DNA of 64,000 nucleotides from Symbioplanes lichenis (GCF_030709675.1 NZ_JAUZQD010000002.1:682001-746000); one strand, 5' to 3'; counted from the stretch's first letter, positions 25,852 to 35,285 are shown. Numbers and translations are program-made. Notes: generated by a model from the letters alone, not told the origin.

Positions 25852-28800
25852 CAGCCGTCCACCTCCGCCAGCGAGTCGAACAGGTCCGGGCCGAGCGGCT
25901 CGTCCATCGGGCGGCGCTGGGCGAGGATCTGCACGGTGTGGTCGGCCACGGGCAGCTGTTCGAGGGTCTTGCCCGCCCACAGCATCAGCGACAGGTCGAC
26001 GCCCGGGGTCGGGGCGGGGGCGCGGGAGACGATCCACACGGCGGCGGCCGGGACCTGGGCCGCGGCGACCAGGGCGGACGGGCCGGCCAGCAGGAAGTCC
26101 AGGTCGAAGTCGACGAGCAGCCGCAGCATGGTGGCGCGGTTGGCGGGGTCGACGCCCTCGAAGGCCTCGTCGAGCCACAGGGGGCGCGGGGCCTGCGGGG
26201 ACTCGCTGTAGAGGGCGACCAGGGTAGCGAGCAGCGGCTGGAGCAGGGTGACGACCTTGCCGCCACCGGAGTCGACGCCGTGGGCCTGGCGGGTCAGGGG
26301 CTTGTAGTCGCTGCCGGCGACCTTGAACTCGGCGACCACGTCGAACCAGGTGCGGTAGTCGAGCAGGCGGGCGAGGTGGTCCAGCCATTCCTCGGTGCTG
26401 CCGGGCCCGGCGTCCTGGGCCTCGCGCAGCCGGTCGCCGAGGAAGGTGCGGATGTGCTCCTGGGCGGATCCCGAGTCGAGGGTGCCGGATTCGAGGGCCT
26501 TGAGGATGGCGTACCCGGCCTTCTGGCCTTCGGCGGGGTGGCGGCGCAGCCGCAGGGTGGTGCGGTTGGCGCCGGTGGGGTGCCGCTCCAGCACGCGATT
26601 GACCACCTCGAGCAGCGCGACGACCTTCTTCTGGCGGTCGGCGAGGTGGTCGATGAAGGTGGAGGCGAGCAGCTCGGTGTACATCGCGTCGAGCTTCCCG
26701 TCGTACGCGGCGGTCAGCGCCGTGACCAGCTCGTCCAGGTGGGTGACCGCGTCGGCCGGGCTGAGCTGGGCGCCGGAGGCGTCGACGACGACGGCCACGG
26801 ACGGCAGGTCGTGGGTCTCGTCGGGCTCGACGGTGTGGGCGGAACGGCCGCCGGAGGCTTCGAGAACCGTACGCAGCTCGGCCAGCGGGTTGCCCAGCGC
26901 CCGGGACATGGCGGCCTGCACCCGCTTGGCCTTCTCGGGCGCGGTGTCGGGCCAGTTGGCGGGCTTGACGGTCCGGACCACCTCGTGCGGATCCACGCCG
27001 CCGGGGTGCAGCGCGACCCAGGCGGCCTCGGCGGCGTCCCGGGCGCGAACGGCACTGTCCCAGGCGGCCTGGCGCTGTTCCAGAGTGGTGGCGGCGCTGC
27101 TCGCGGCGGCGCTGAGCCGCAGACCGGTCTCGCGGCTGGCGGCGACGGACTTGTCCAGCTCACGGATGCGGGCCTGCAGCGTGGCGGCCCGGTCGATCTG
27201 GTCGCGGTCGTCGCGGGCCACCGACTCGCCGGCTTCCTCGGCGTGGATGGCGGCCTCGGCGGCTTCGGCGGCCGCCTCGCGGGCCGCCCGGTCGGACTCG
27301 GCGGCGGCGGTGGCGGCGGCCGACGCGGTGGTCGCGGTGGTGGCCAGGTCGCGCTCGGCGGCGGTGACCCCGGTGTACGCCAGCCGCAGCTCGGCCACGG
27401 TCCGCGACGCCTCGTCGAGGTCGGTCACGACGGCGTCGAGCTGGTCCTCGGCGGCGGGCAGGCCCTCCTGGTCGGCGTGGGTGGCCGCCTCGGTACCGGC
27501 TTCCTCCGCGCGGCGGCGGGCGGTGAGCGCGGCGGCGTGCGCCCGGGAGTGGGCGACCTCGGCCCGGTCGCGTTCGGCGGTGGCGGCCGCGCGGGCGCTT
27601 CCGGCGGCGACGGCGTCGGCGTCGTCGGGGGCCTGGGCGGCGGTGTCCCGCAGCTCGGCGATGCGGGTGCTCAGCACGTCCGCCTCGGCCCGCAGATTCG
27701 CGGCTTCGGAGCGCAGGGCGGCGGCCTGGGTCTGCGCCTCGGCGAGACGGCGGCGACGGGCGGCGTCCCGGGCGGCGGTGCCGAGCAGGGAGGCGCCCTC
27801 GGGGGCGGGCCCGGCCTGTCCGGCGGTCAACGGGGTACGCCACCGGCCGTCCCCGGAGATCGCCACGGTCGCCTCGCGATCCAGCGGCGCGCCGGGCTCG
27901 GCGTACGCGATGGCGGCCAGCACCGAGCGGACGGAGTCGCCCAGCTCGCCGGCGTCCTCGGCCACCCGCAGGATCGAGGCGCCGGACGAACCGCGAGCGA
28001 CCGCGACCGTATCCCGGCCGTCGCGCGCCGGATCCCACGTGCCGTCGGCGGTGATCCACGCGTCGAGCAGCCCGGCCGCGGCCAGCGCCGCCTCCACGTG
28101 GTCGAGAACGTCCTGGTCGAGGTCCTCGGCCGGGTCCACGAGCCGCCACAACGGGGACCCGGTCCCGGTGGGCCGGTCCCGGCGCGTCCAGCCGACCGGC
28201 GACGGGGACACCACGTCCGACGCGGTGTCCAATGACGCGGCGTCGGCATCCAGGGCCGCTGCCCGCGTATCCAGGTCACGGGCCTGTGCGCGCAGGGTAC
28301 CGATCCGCTCGGTCAGCGGGGTGATCGCCGGATCGAGCCAGGCGGTGGTCAGCAGCGTCCGCAACACCTGCCGGGGGCGCGCGCCCGTCGCCGCCTCCGT
28401 CACCTCGCGCAGCCAGTCCTCGCGCAGGGACAGGGCGGGCGCGGTGTCGCCCAGCTTCTCCGCCCACCGTTCGAGCTCGTCGGACAGTGATTGCAGGGCA
28501 TCCGTCAGCGAGGAAGCGGCATCCGCGGCGGCGGACGAGCGATTGTCCAGCTCGGACGAGGCGAGCGACGCCGCGTCGTCGAGCGACCGGGCGGACGCGA
28601 CCGCGGTGACCGCCGTCCGCAGCAGCTTGCGCAGCACGGCGACCCGGCCCCGGCGCGCGGTGACCGCGGCGGTGAGCCGGTCGGTGTCGCCGGCCGCGGC
28701 CCATTCGGCGGCGGTGGATCCCAGCCCGGCCCGTGCGGCGGCCGACACCACCTGCTCCGCGCGCGCCGCGACGGTCTCGCGGGCCGAGGCGAGCGAGGAC

Positions 28801-30044
28801 GACGCGCGCTCGTGGGCGTCGGTGGCCCGGGCGGCATCGGTGGCGGCCCGGTCGGCCTGGGCCCGGGCCGCCGTGGCGCGCGTGTGGGCGGTGCCGGCTT
28901 CCCGGCCCAGCTGCTCGGCCCGGGCGGCCCGGGCGGCGGCGTCGCGATAGACGTCCGAGCGCAGCAGTTCCTCGTACGCGGCGTGGGCGTTCTTGACCGC
29001 CTGCTCGAGCGAGGCGGTGTTCTGGCCCTCGGCGAAGTACTCCGCCCGCGCGGTATCCAGCGCGGACGTGGCCGCATCCACGGCGCGGGCCGACGCATCC
29101 ACCGCGCGCGAGGCCGCGACGAGCGCGTCGGCGTGCAACCGCTGCACGGCGTCGACCCACGGGCGCCACGCCTTCGCCTGGTAGACCGCCACGGCGTCGC
29201 GGGCCCCGGCGGCGTGGTCGCGGTCGCGGCGCAGTTGTTCGAGCTGCTGCCAGCCCTCGGCCAGCTCCTCGACCTCGGTGCGGGCGATCGGTGGCAGCGC
29301 GGCCCGGATCTGCGCGGTGAACCAGTCCGGGTTGAGCCGCTGGCCGAGATGCGGGGTGCGCAGGACCTTGAGCATCTCGAGCACGGTCGCGTACCGGTCG
29401 GTGTCGGCGAAGCCGAAGAGCTCGGTGGCGAGCCGCTCGGCGTAGCGCTTGCCGCTGTCGCAGACGCTCAGCCCGGGTACGCCGGACAGGTCGCGGGGCT
29501 CGACGACGGCCTTGCCCGCGGCCAAGTGCAGGCCGGCGCGGACCCGGTCGGTGCCGTGGCAGATGAGCCACACCGGGGTGAGCTGGCTGACGCCGCGCTT
29601 GGCCTGCGCGTACAGCAGGGTGGTGTAGAACTCGGGGCCGCGCGGGCCCAGCCGGCCGTACTCGACCCAGGCCCAGCCCCGGTTCGTGCCCGCGCCGGTC
29701 TCGCGGCGGTCCCGGGCGTCGTCGGTGGGCTCCACGTAGTAGCGGAACGACTTGTCGGACTGGCCGAATGTATCCACGTACTGCCGGTCCAGCCCGCCCG
29801 CCAGCATGATCAGCGTGGTCAGCGCCATCAGCGTGGACTTGCCGGACTGGTTGGCCCCGACGAACTGCGCGCGCCCGTCGGCGAACCAGTACTCCGCCGC
29901 GTCGAACTCCCACAGGTTGACCACGCCGGCGCGCAGGATCTGCCAGCGCTCGCGGGTGGGCGCGGGCAGCTCCCCGCCCGCGGCGGCGTCACGCCACCGG
30001 GCGAGAGCGTTGTCGGAGACCTCGGGTCCCACAGCGGTCGGCAT
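25851..30044 (-). CDS. jetC: SMC-like ATPase, TIGR02680 family (Wadjet JetC-like)
   Basis: A 1397-residue condensin-like ATPase. The N-terminal head has Walker A GANQSGKSTL at residues 63-72. The middle is a very long Ala/Arg/Glu-rich coiled coil broken by a hinge-like globular region. The C-terminal head has SGGGKVVTLLQPLLATLVAL and Walker B PLWLDEAFEGVDP. This matches the TIGR02680 family encoded with DUF2397 and DUF2398 proteins in Wadjet-type plasmid-defence operons. JetC translocates or extrudes DNA loops and, with JetD, leads to plasmid cleavage. The ATG at 30044 overlaps the jetB stop (TGATG). No frame break was seen over the whole length. Confidence 0.88.
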   Translation of the reverse strand: MPTAVGPEVSDNALARWRDAAAGGELPAPTRERWQILRAGVVNLWEFDAAEYWFADGRAQFVGANQSGKSTLMALTTLIMLAGGLDRQYVDTFGQSDKSFRYYVEPTDDARDRRETGAGTNRGWAWVEYGRLGPRGPEFYTTLLYAQAKRGVSQLTPVWLICHGTDRVRAGLHLAAGKAVVEPRDLSGVPGLSVCDSGKRYAERLATELFGFADTDRYATVLEMLKVLRTPHLGQRLNPDWFTAQIRAALPPIARTEVEELAEGWQQLEQLRRDRDHAAGARDAVAVYQAKAWRPWVDAVQRLHADALVAASRAVDASARAVDAATSALDTARAEYFAEGQNTASLEQAVKNAHAAYEELLRSDVYRDAAARAARAEQLGREAGTAHTRATAARAQADRAATDAARATDAHERASSSLASARETVAARAEQVVSAAARAGLGSTAAEWAAAGDTDRLTAAVTARRGRVAVLRKLLRTAVTAVASARSLDDAASLASSELDNRSSAAADAASSLTDALQSLSDELERWAEKLGDTAPALSLREDWLREVTEAATGARPRQVLRTLLTTAWLDPAITPLTERIGTLRAQARDLDTRAAALDADAASLDTASDVVSPSPVGWTRRDRPTGTGSPLWRLVDPAEDLDQDVLDHVEAALAAAGLLDAWITADGTWDPARDGRDTVAVARGSSGASILRVAEDAGELGDSVRSVLAAIAYAEPGAPLDREATVAISGDGRWRTPLTAGQAGPAPEGASLLGTAARDAARRRRLAEAQTQAAALRSEAANLRAEADVLSTRIAELRDTAAQAPDDADAVAAGSARAAATAERDRAEVAHSRAHAAALTARRRAEEAGTEAATHADQEGLPAAEDQLDAVVTDLDEASRTVAELRLAYTGVTAAERDLATTATTASAAATAAAESDRAAREAAAEAAEAAIHAEEAGESVARDDRDQIDRAATLQARIRELDKSVAASRETGLRLSAAASSAATTLEQRQAAWDSAVRARDAAEAAWVALHPGGVDPHEVVRTVKPANWPDTAPEKAKRVQAAMSRALGNPLAELRTVLEASGGRSAHTVEPDETHDLPSVAVVVDASGAQLSPADAVTHLDELVTALTAAYDGKLDAMYTELLASTFIDHLADRQKKVVALLEVVNRVLERHPTGANRTTLRLRRHPAEGQKAGYAILKALESGTLDSGSAQEHIRTFLGDRLREAQDAGPGSTEEWLDHLARLLDYRTWFDVVAEFKVAGSDYKPLTRQAHGVDSGGGKVVTLLQPLLATLVALYSESPQAPRPLWLDEAFEGVDPANRATMLRLLVDFDLDFLLAGPSALVAAAQVPAAAVWIVSRAPAPTPGVDLSLMLWAGKTLEQLPVADHTVQILAQRRPMDEPLGPDLFDSLAEVDG

Positions 30045-31198
30045 CAGGCCTCCGTGGCGTCGGTGATGGTCACGCCGGGCGCCCGGTAGCGTCCGGCGAC
30101 CGGCAGCAGGATCCAACTGCCGTCGGGTGGGGTCCGCAGCAGGCCGAGTTCGGTCAGCTGCTCCTCGGCCCCGGCCCGCAGCGCGCCCGGCACCTCGCGT
30201 TGCGCCTTGTTGAGATAGTCGCCACGCCACTCGACGAGGTCCGCGACGACCTCCTCGACCTGCGCGTCGGTGAGCGTGACGGTCCCGTCGGGCTGCCGCG
30301 TGCCGGCCTGCCCGGCGCCGTCGGCCATGAGCAGCGCCACCCAGTCGGCGGCGCGCGCCCGCGGCCAGTCCGCCACGGTCGCCGGGTTCTCGTCGCCGGT
30401 CAGCACCAGCACCAGGCCCTCGGCGCGCGCCTCGACCTGCCCGCCGGTCATCCGGGCCACGTCGCCCGCGCGCGGCCCGCGGGCCGCCTTCCAGGCCTCG
30501 GCATCGTCGGGGTCCAGGCCGGCGTAGAGCACGGCCGGCGTCTCGGTCAGGCTGCGCAACTGCCGCACGGTACGGGTGGCAGCCCGCTGTTCCGCGCCGT
30601 CGTCCGCCTCGGGGGCCAGCGCCGCGGCGAGCACGTCGGGACTGGTCATGAGCAGCAGGGCGTCGCGGTCGACGTCGTACCCGGCGCCCGGGCCGTGACC
30701 ACGCTCGGTCCACTCGTCGAGCAGATGCTCGTCGCTGGTGCGCCGCCGCAGCACACCCCAGGTCTCCAGCACCGTCGCCGCGGCGCGCAGGAGCTTGCGC
30801 TGCGGGCGGTCCTCGGGGTCGTACGGCTGGATCCGCACCCCAGCGGTCGCGCTCAGGTCGCGGACCAGGTCGGACAGCCGCTGCAACGTGACCGGCCCGG
30901 CGATCTCCTCGCAGCAGGCGGCCAGCACGCAGGTCAGGGCGAGCACCCGCCGGTCGGGGGCGGCGGCGGGCCGCGGCGGCGCGGATACCTTCCCGGCGAT
31001 CGGGATCCGAATGAGCCGCACGGTACGCCCGACTCGCTGCACCCGGTATCCCAGCCGGCCCGCGCTCTCGGTCACCGCCCGCAGATGCCGCAGCACGAGC
31101 CGGTGCAGCCCCGGATCCGTCGCCGGCGTGATCATCGGCGTGGCGAGGAGTCCGAGAAACGCCCGCTGCGCGTCCCGCGTGTCGGCGCTCGTACTCAT
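30044..31198 (-). CDS. jetB: DUF2398 / TIGR02678 protein (Wadjet JetB-like, MukE/kite analogue)
   Basis: A 384-residue protein with winged-helix-like segments typical of the DUF2398 family (AQRAFLGLLATPMITPATD; VLALTCVLAACCEEIAG; LLEEWTERG-like LLDEWTERG). In Wadjet complexes this family takes the kite-subunit role, binding the kleisin JetA and DNA. The start overlaps the jetA stop by four bases (ATGA) and the stop overlaps jetC (TGATG), so the three proteins are made from one coupled transcript. Assignment rests on family resemblance and gene order. Confidence 0.82.
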   Translation of the reverse strand: MSTSADTRDAQRAFLGLLATPMITPATDPGLHRLVLRHLRAVTESAGRLGYRVQRVGRTVRLIRIPIAGKVSAPPRPAAAPDRRVLALTCVLAACCEEIAGPVTLQRLSDLVRDLSATAGVRIQPYDPEDRPQRKLLRAAATVLETWGVLRRRTSDEHLLDEWTERGHGPGAGYDVDRDALLLMTSPDVLAAALAPEADDGAEQRAATRTVRQLRSLTETPAVLYAGLDPDDAEAWKAARGPRAGDVARMTGGQVEARAEGLVLVLTGDENPATVADWPRARAADWVALLMADGAGQAGTRQPDGTVTLTDAQVEEVVADLVEWRGDYLNKAQREVPGALRAGAEEQLTELGLLRTPPDGSWILLPVAGRYRAPGVTITDATEA

Positions 31199-32892
31199 GC
31201 CGTCCTCCCCGTGGCTTCGCTCGCTTCCGGGCGGGCGGCGCCGACGTCCCGGGCCTCGATGTGCAGGCGGATGTCGGGGTGGACCAGACGGCCGTCCGGG
31301 GTGTGGATGACGGCGGCGGGCGCTCCGGCGGGGGCGGGCTCGGCGCGTACGTGCCAGCGCGAATCGCCCGTCACAGCCTCGCGCACCCCGTCGTCGCCGG
31401 GCCGGGCCGAGGCGACCACGCCGAGCAGGAGCAGCAGCATCTGCGTCTCGCCCCCGGTCGGCGACGCCCAGTCTGACAACCGGTTGCCGGAGCGGGCCAG
31501 CACGGCGGCTTCGGTGCGGGCGGCCTCGGTCTGCGTCTCGGCGGCCCGCTGCCGGGCGGCGCGCCGGGCCTCGGTGCGGTCCGGGATGCGCGCGGCCGAG
31601 CCGGTCGTCGCCTTGGGCCCATGCTTGCGCAGACGCGCCTCGACCGGGACGGGCTCGGCGTCCCAGAACGACGTCGCCCCGGGACTACCCGCCGGGGCGG
31701 GCGCCTCTCCGGGCAGGTGCCGCGCCGAGAAGAGTCCCGTGGCGGCGCACCACAGATCCCAGCCGGCCTGCTCGGTCGGCGTCGCCTCGAGCCGGGCCGC
31801 GAGCGCGAGCAGCTCGGCGCGCCGGGAGACGTGACCTCCGACGGCGGCGAGGGTGCGCTGGCCGCGTACCAGGGGGGTGATGGTGTCGCGCATCTGCCGC
31901 CGCAGCACGCGAGCCTGGCAGCCGGGCCCGTCGAACCACCGGCGCAGCGTGTCGAGCGTCTGCGTGTAGCTGCGCCGCAACTCGTCGATCGCGGCGTCGT
32001 CGGCGGCCGGGCCGAGATGATGCACGGCGATGCGACGCCAGCCGGCTTCGTCGGTACGCCGCAGGTCGCGCACCAGGGCCGTGATCGTGTCCGAGTGCGT
32101 GTCGACGCCCGCGCCCCACATGTCGACGTACCGGCGGAGGGTCTCCTGCACGAGCGCGAGCTTGTCCGCGTCCGGCGCGCCCGCCAGCGCCCCCGCCAGC
32201 CGGGCCTGCCACCCGGCCGCGGCCGCCGCCATCGCCTGATGGGTCGTCTGGATGACCGACCACGCCCCGGCCGCCGCGGCCGGATCGTTCGCCGCCGCGT
32301 CCCGCAGCGTGGTGAGATGCGCCGTGAGGACGGACGGCGCCATGGTGGCCGCCGCGGCCGTCGCCAGGTCGTCCTCCCCCAGCCGCCGCACCGCACTGTG
32401 CAGCGCCGCCGCCGTCGGAGTCAGCTGATAGCGGTCGAGGTTGCGCAGGAAGTCCTCGTCGCGGCGCGCCCGGTCCTGCCACACCTCGACGACGTGCCAG
32501 GCGGCGAGGCGCCGCATCCGCTGCTCGAGCGCGAACCCCGGATCGTCGACCAGCCCGGCGTCGAGCCCCCGCCCGCGCAGGTGGTCGCGGAGCAGCCCGG
32601 GCAGGTCGGCCGCGGGCACCCCGGTCAGCGTGTGCTGCTGCTGGTCGAGCAGCACGTCGACGATGAGCCGGTACTGCGCGGCGAGCGGCCCGGTCAGATA
32701 GCTCGCCTCCACGAGCCCGCCGGCCAGTCCGGCCATCCGGCCGAGGTCGAGCTGCCCCTCCTGCTCGTCGCCGCTGTCCGCGGGCAGCATGCCGGTCCCC
32801 CCGTCGCTGATCACCTCGCCCCTGGTGGCGAACGCACGAGCATAGGCGCCGGGGTCCACCGCCCCGCCCCGCCCGTCGCCGGCATGCGACAT
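31195..32892 (-). CDS. jetA: DUF2397 / TIGR02677 protein (Wadjet JetA-like, kleisin analogue)
   Basis: A 565-residue protein of the DUF2397 family. Family features are SYLTGPLAAQYRLIVDVLLD near residue 50, LEQRMRRLAAWHVVEVWQD, LDRYQLTPTAAALHSAV and a helical middle with RRWFDGPGCQARVLRRQM-type sequence. This family is the kleisin-like JetA subunit linking the JetC heads. It is the first gene of the operon. I chose the ATG at 32892 giving MSHAGDGRGG; GTG starts lie further upstream but add no family sequence. Downstream jetB overlaps by four bases. Confidence 0.82.
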   Translation of the reverse strand: MSHAGDGRGGAVDPGAYARAFATRGEVISDGGTGMLPADSGDEQEGQLDLGRMAGLAGGLVEASYLTGPLAAQYRLIVDVLLDQQQHTLTGVPAADLPGLLRDHLRGRGLDAGLVDDPGFALEQRMRRLAAWHVVEVWQDRARRDEDFLRNLDRYQLTPTAAALHSAVRRLGEDDLATAAAATMAPSVLTAHLTTLRDAAANDPAAAAGAWSVIQTTHQAMAAAAAGWQARLAGALAGAPDADKLALVQETLRRYVDMWGAGVDTHSDTITALVRDLRRTDEAGWRRIAVHHLGPAADDAAIDELRRSYTQTLDTLRRWFDGPGCQARVLRRQMRDTITPLVRGQRTLAAVGGHVSRRAELLALAARLEATPTEQAGWDLWCAATGLFSARHLPGEAPAPAGSPGATSFWDAEPVPVEARLRKHGPKATTGSAARIPDRTEARRAARQRAAETQTEAARTEAAVLARSGNRLSDWASPTGGETQMLLLLLGVVASARPGDDGVREAVTGDSRWHVRAEPAPAGAPAAVIHTPDGRLVHPDIRLHIEARDVGAARPEASEATGRTA

Positions 32893-33075
32893 TGCCCACT
32901 GCGTCACGCGATGATCAACGCCCGGCCGCCCCCGACGACACGCACGCCCCGGACGCCGGGCGCCGCCGAATCTGGCACACCGAGACGCTGACCTGGCCCG
33001 GCCCGACGACCCGCGCCTGCTCCGGACGCCCGGCCACTTATTGGACGGTGATCGACATTGCTCGGCGTACTCATC

Positions 33076-33870
33076 ATGGCAGTCGTGCCGACGCCTGCCA
33101 GACGTAGCTTCGCCGTGCTCCTCGCCCTCTTCTTTCTGCTGTCCGCCACCGCGTGCTCCGACGACCCCTCCGTCCACCCCGAGGTAGATTTCAAGCCGGC
33201 CCTGCTCCCCGTCAAGTTCACGATCGGGCCGAACGGCGTCGATGTCTCCGGCGAGAGCACGATCGTCACGCCCGTCGGCCTCTTCTCGATCAACGCGAAG
33301 TACAGCCTGCCGGACCGGCCGCAGAACGCGATCTACGTCGTGATCCGAGACCGGACGCGGAATCGGGGTGTCGACGACATCTACCTGGTCAACTATGGCG
33401 GCGGCGCGCTGCGGGCGGTGGTGGACGGCCGCACCGAGATCCAGGTCGAGGACGGCCGGGTGACCATCGACGTGACCAGCGGCAGAATCAGGACCATCCA
33501 GCTCAGCCGGACGCCGGCCGCCGCGTCCGCCGCCGGGCCGAACGCCGTGGAGTCGTGGTGGCATAACGGCGCCCGCAAGTGGGATGCCGGCTGGGACCGG
33601 TCGCTCTACAAGCCCTTCGCGCTGACCCGCCTGGCCTACGACGACTCGACGCTGAACAAGTGGTACGGCCTGGGCTTTCTCTGGTTCCTGGCCCGGCTGG
33701 CCGTCACCCTGCTGGTGATCCCGCTCGACGTGGTGTTGAGCGTCGTGTTCTTGCTGGCGCAGGGCTCGTACTACTTCTGGGGCCCGACGGGGCAGAACAT
33801 CATCTACGGGGTGGGCCTGCTGGCAGTCCTCGCCCTCGGCGCCATGGCCTGGGTGAGCATCCGCGCATGA
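33076..33870 (+). CDS. Lipoprotein-like protein with two C-terminal membrane helices
   Basis: A 264-residue protein with an N-terminal export signal (RRSFAVLLALFFLLSATAC) whose Cys lies in a weak lipobox (ATAC). It continues with a beta-rich domain (about 35-150), a Trp-rich segment and two membrane helices (FLWFLARLAVTLLVIPLDVV; GVGLLAVLALGAMAWV). A lipoprotein signal together with C-terminal helices is odd; the N-terminal helix may simply be a third membrane segment. It is divergent from jetA with a 183-bp spacer in which I see no gene. The function is unknown. Confidence 0.65.
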   Translation: MAVVPTPARRSFAVLLALFFLLSATACSDDPSVHPEVDFKPALLPVKFTIGPNGVDVSGESTIVTPVGLFSINAKYSLPDRPQNAIYVVIRDRTRNRGVDDIYLVNYGGGALRAVVDGRTEIQVEDGRVTIDVTSGRIRTIQLSRTPAAASAAGPNAVESWWHNGARKWDAGWDRSLYKPFALTRLAYDDSTLNKWYGLGFLWFLARLAVTLLVIPLDVVLSVVFLLAQGSYYFWGPTGQNIIYGVGLLAVLALGAMAWVSIRA

Positions 33871-33880
33871 CCACGGCGAG

Positions 33881-34837
33881 TCAGTGATGGTTGCGGGCGA
33901 CGGCCTGGGCCAGGTCGCGGACCAGGGCGCGGGCGACCGGCGGCGCGAGCACCTCGAGGTGGTCGGCGAACTGCAGGAGCTGGCGGACGCCCTCCAGTTG
34001 CTCGTACGCGACGGTGATCAGCACGCGGCCCGGGGCATCGGGGGCGGTGGTGCGCAGGCGGCTGCCCAGGATGCGGCGGGCCAGGTCGAGGCGGTCGGCG
34101 GCCAGCCGGGCGGTGATGACGACCTCGCCGGGCTGGTCGAGGCGGTGGCCCAGGTCGCGGGCGACCGCGTCGAGGGTCGCGCCCTCGCGGAGCCGGCGCG
34201 GCTCGGGCAGCGGTTGCCACGAGAGCAGGCGGCTCAGGGCGAAGAGGCGGGGCGTGCCCGCCACGTCGGCGACCAGGTACCAGCGGTCCGCGCGTAGCAG
34301 CAGTCCGTACGGATCCGTGTCCAGAAGCGCGGCGTCCGCCTCCCCGCTGCGCCGGTAGTGGATCCGCAGCCGGACGCCTTGGCGCAGGTCGGCGGCGAGG
34401 CCGGATACGTCGGAGGTTGCCTCGGATACGAGCCAGCCCCGGCTGTCGACGGTGACCACATCGGCCAGCGCCAGCGGCGGGCCGCCGCGCGAGCTACCGG
34501 GCGGGCGGCGGGGCTTGAGCTTGCCCAGGGCGCCACGGGCGGCCGCCGCCGCGCCGAGCTGGGCGGCCCGGTCGAGGTCGACGCCCACGGCGCGCAGGAC
34601 GTCGGCTTCGCCGGCGGTGAGCTTGCCGAGGTCGACCTGGCCGCCGGGCAGCAGGCTGATGCCGCCGTAGCGGCCGCGCTCGGTCACGATCGGCAGGTCG
34701 GCGTCGACCAGCGTGCGGATGTCACGCAACACCGTGCGCACGCTCACGCCGAACTCCGCCGCCAGGCTCTCGGCCGACGTCCGGCGGCGGCTCTGCAGGG
34801 CGGCCAGGATGCCGATCAGGCGTTGCGGGCGGCTCAT
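33881..34837 (-). CDS. WYL-domain transcriptional regulator (YafY-type)
   Basis: A 318-residue regulator with an N-terminal HTH_11 domain (RLIGILAALQSRRRTSAESLA, VSVRTVLRDIRTL) and a C-terminal WYL domain. In the latter, LRIHYRR, LLRADRWYLVAD and ALSRLLSWQPLPEP are visible, followed by a WCX-like end. WYL domains bind small ligands or nucleic acid. I chose the ATG at 34837, which has GGGAG upstream and starts MSRPQRLIGIL; six residues further upstream are possible. It is divergent from a VOC-family gene across a spacer holding a perfect palindrome. Confidence 0.9.
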   Translation of the reverse strand: MSRPQRLIGILAALQSRRRTSAESLAAEFGVSVRTVLRDIRTLVDADLPIVTERGRYGGISLLPGGQVDLGKLTAGEADVLRAVGVDLDRAAQLGAAAAARGALGKLKPRRPPGSSRGGPPLALADVVTVDSRGWLVSEATSDVSGLAADLRQGVRLRIHYRRSGEADAALLDTDPYGLLLRADRWYLVADVAGTPRLFALSRLLSWQPLPEPRRLREGATLDAVARDLGHRLDQPGEVVITARLAADRLDLARRILGSRLRTTAPDAPGRVLITVAYEQLEGVRQLLQFADHLEVLAPPVARALVRDLAQAVARNHH

Positions 34838-34879
34838 CCGATCACTCCCGAGCAACTTCCTGGAAGCGCCGGCGACTTC

Positions 34880-34896
34880 CTGACAGATTCTGTCAG
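34880..34896. promoter_or_regulatory. Palindromic operator candidate between WYL regulator and VOC gene
   Basis: A perfect 7-3-7 palindrome, CTGACAG-ATT-CTGTCAG, lies 24 bases upstream of the VOC start and 43 bases upstream of the regulator start. Its position in the divergent promoter fits an operator for the WYL regulator. Confidence 0.6.
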
Positions 34897-34919
34897 ATTA
34901 TGCCGCCAAAGTGGCACCC

Positions 34920-35285
34920 ATGACCAAGCCCAACCTTTTCCTCGTGTACGTGACCGATGTCGACCGCGCGACCGCCTTCTACCGCGACCTCTTCGCGATG
35001 GAACCGGCCATGGTCACCCCCCGCTACGTGCCGTTCGAGGTCGCGCCCGGCGTCCTCTTCGCCCTGTGGAGCGGCCGCGCCGACCAGCTCGACCCCGCCA
35101 CGCCGCGCACGTCCGAGGTCGGCCTGATGCTCCCCGGCACGGCCGAAGCCGTCGACCAGCTCCACCAGGACTGGGTGGCGAGAGGCGTCGCCGTGGTCGA
35201 GGAGCCGCACGACGAGGTCTTCGGCCGCACGTTCGTCGTCGCCGATCCCGACGGCAACTTGATCCGGGTGTCACCCCTCGACTAA
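34920..35285 (+). CDS. VOC-family (glyoxalase/bleomycin-resistance-like) protein
   Basis: A 121-residue vicinal-oxygen-chelate protein with two beta-alpha-beta-beta-beta modules: NLFLVYVTDVDRATAFYRDLF at the start, FEVAPGVLFALW in the middle and FVVADPDGNLIRV at the end. Members include glyoxalases, dioxygenases and antibiotic-binding proteins. Metal ligands are incomplete, so a binding or resistance role is as likely as catalysis. The divergent WYL regulator is probably its controller. Confidence 0.85.
   Translation: MTKPNLFLVYVTDVDRATAFYRDLFAMEPAMVTPRYVPFEVAPGVLFALWSGRADQLDPATPRTSEVGLMLPGTAEAVDQLHQDWVARGVAVVEEPHDEVFGRTFVVADPDGNLIRVSPLD

Noticed and set aside
24655..33075. A hidden jetD (DUF2399/TOPRIM) gene near jetABC
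   Set aside because: I read both strands of the flanks; only the Nudix gene, monooxygenase remnant and lipoprotein-like gene are seen, and none has TOPRIM motifs.
32893..33075. Small gene between jetA and the lipoprotein-like gene
   Set aside because: Frames here are Arg/Pro/Thr-rich without a ribosome binding site or family features; the stretch is more likely the divergent promoter.
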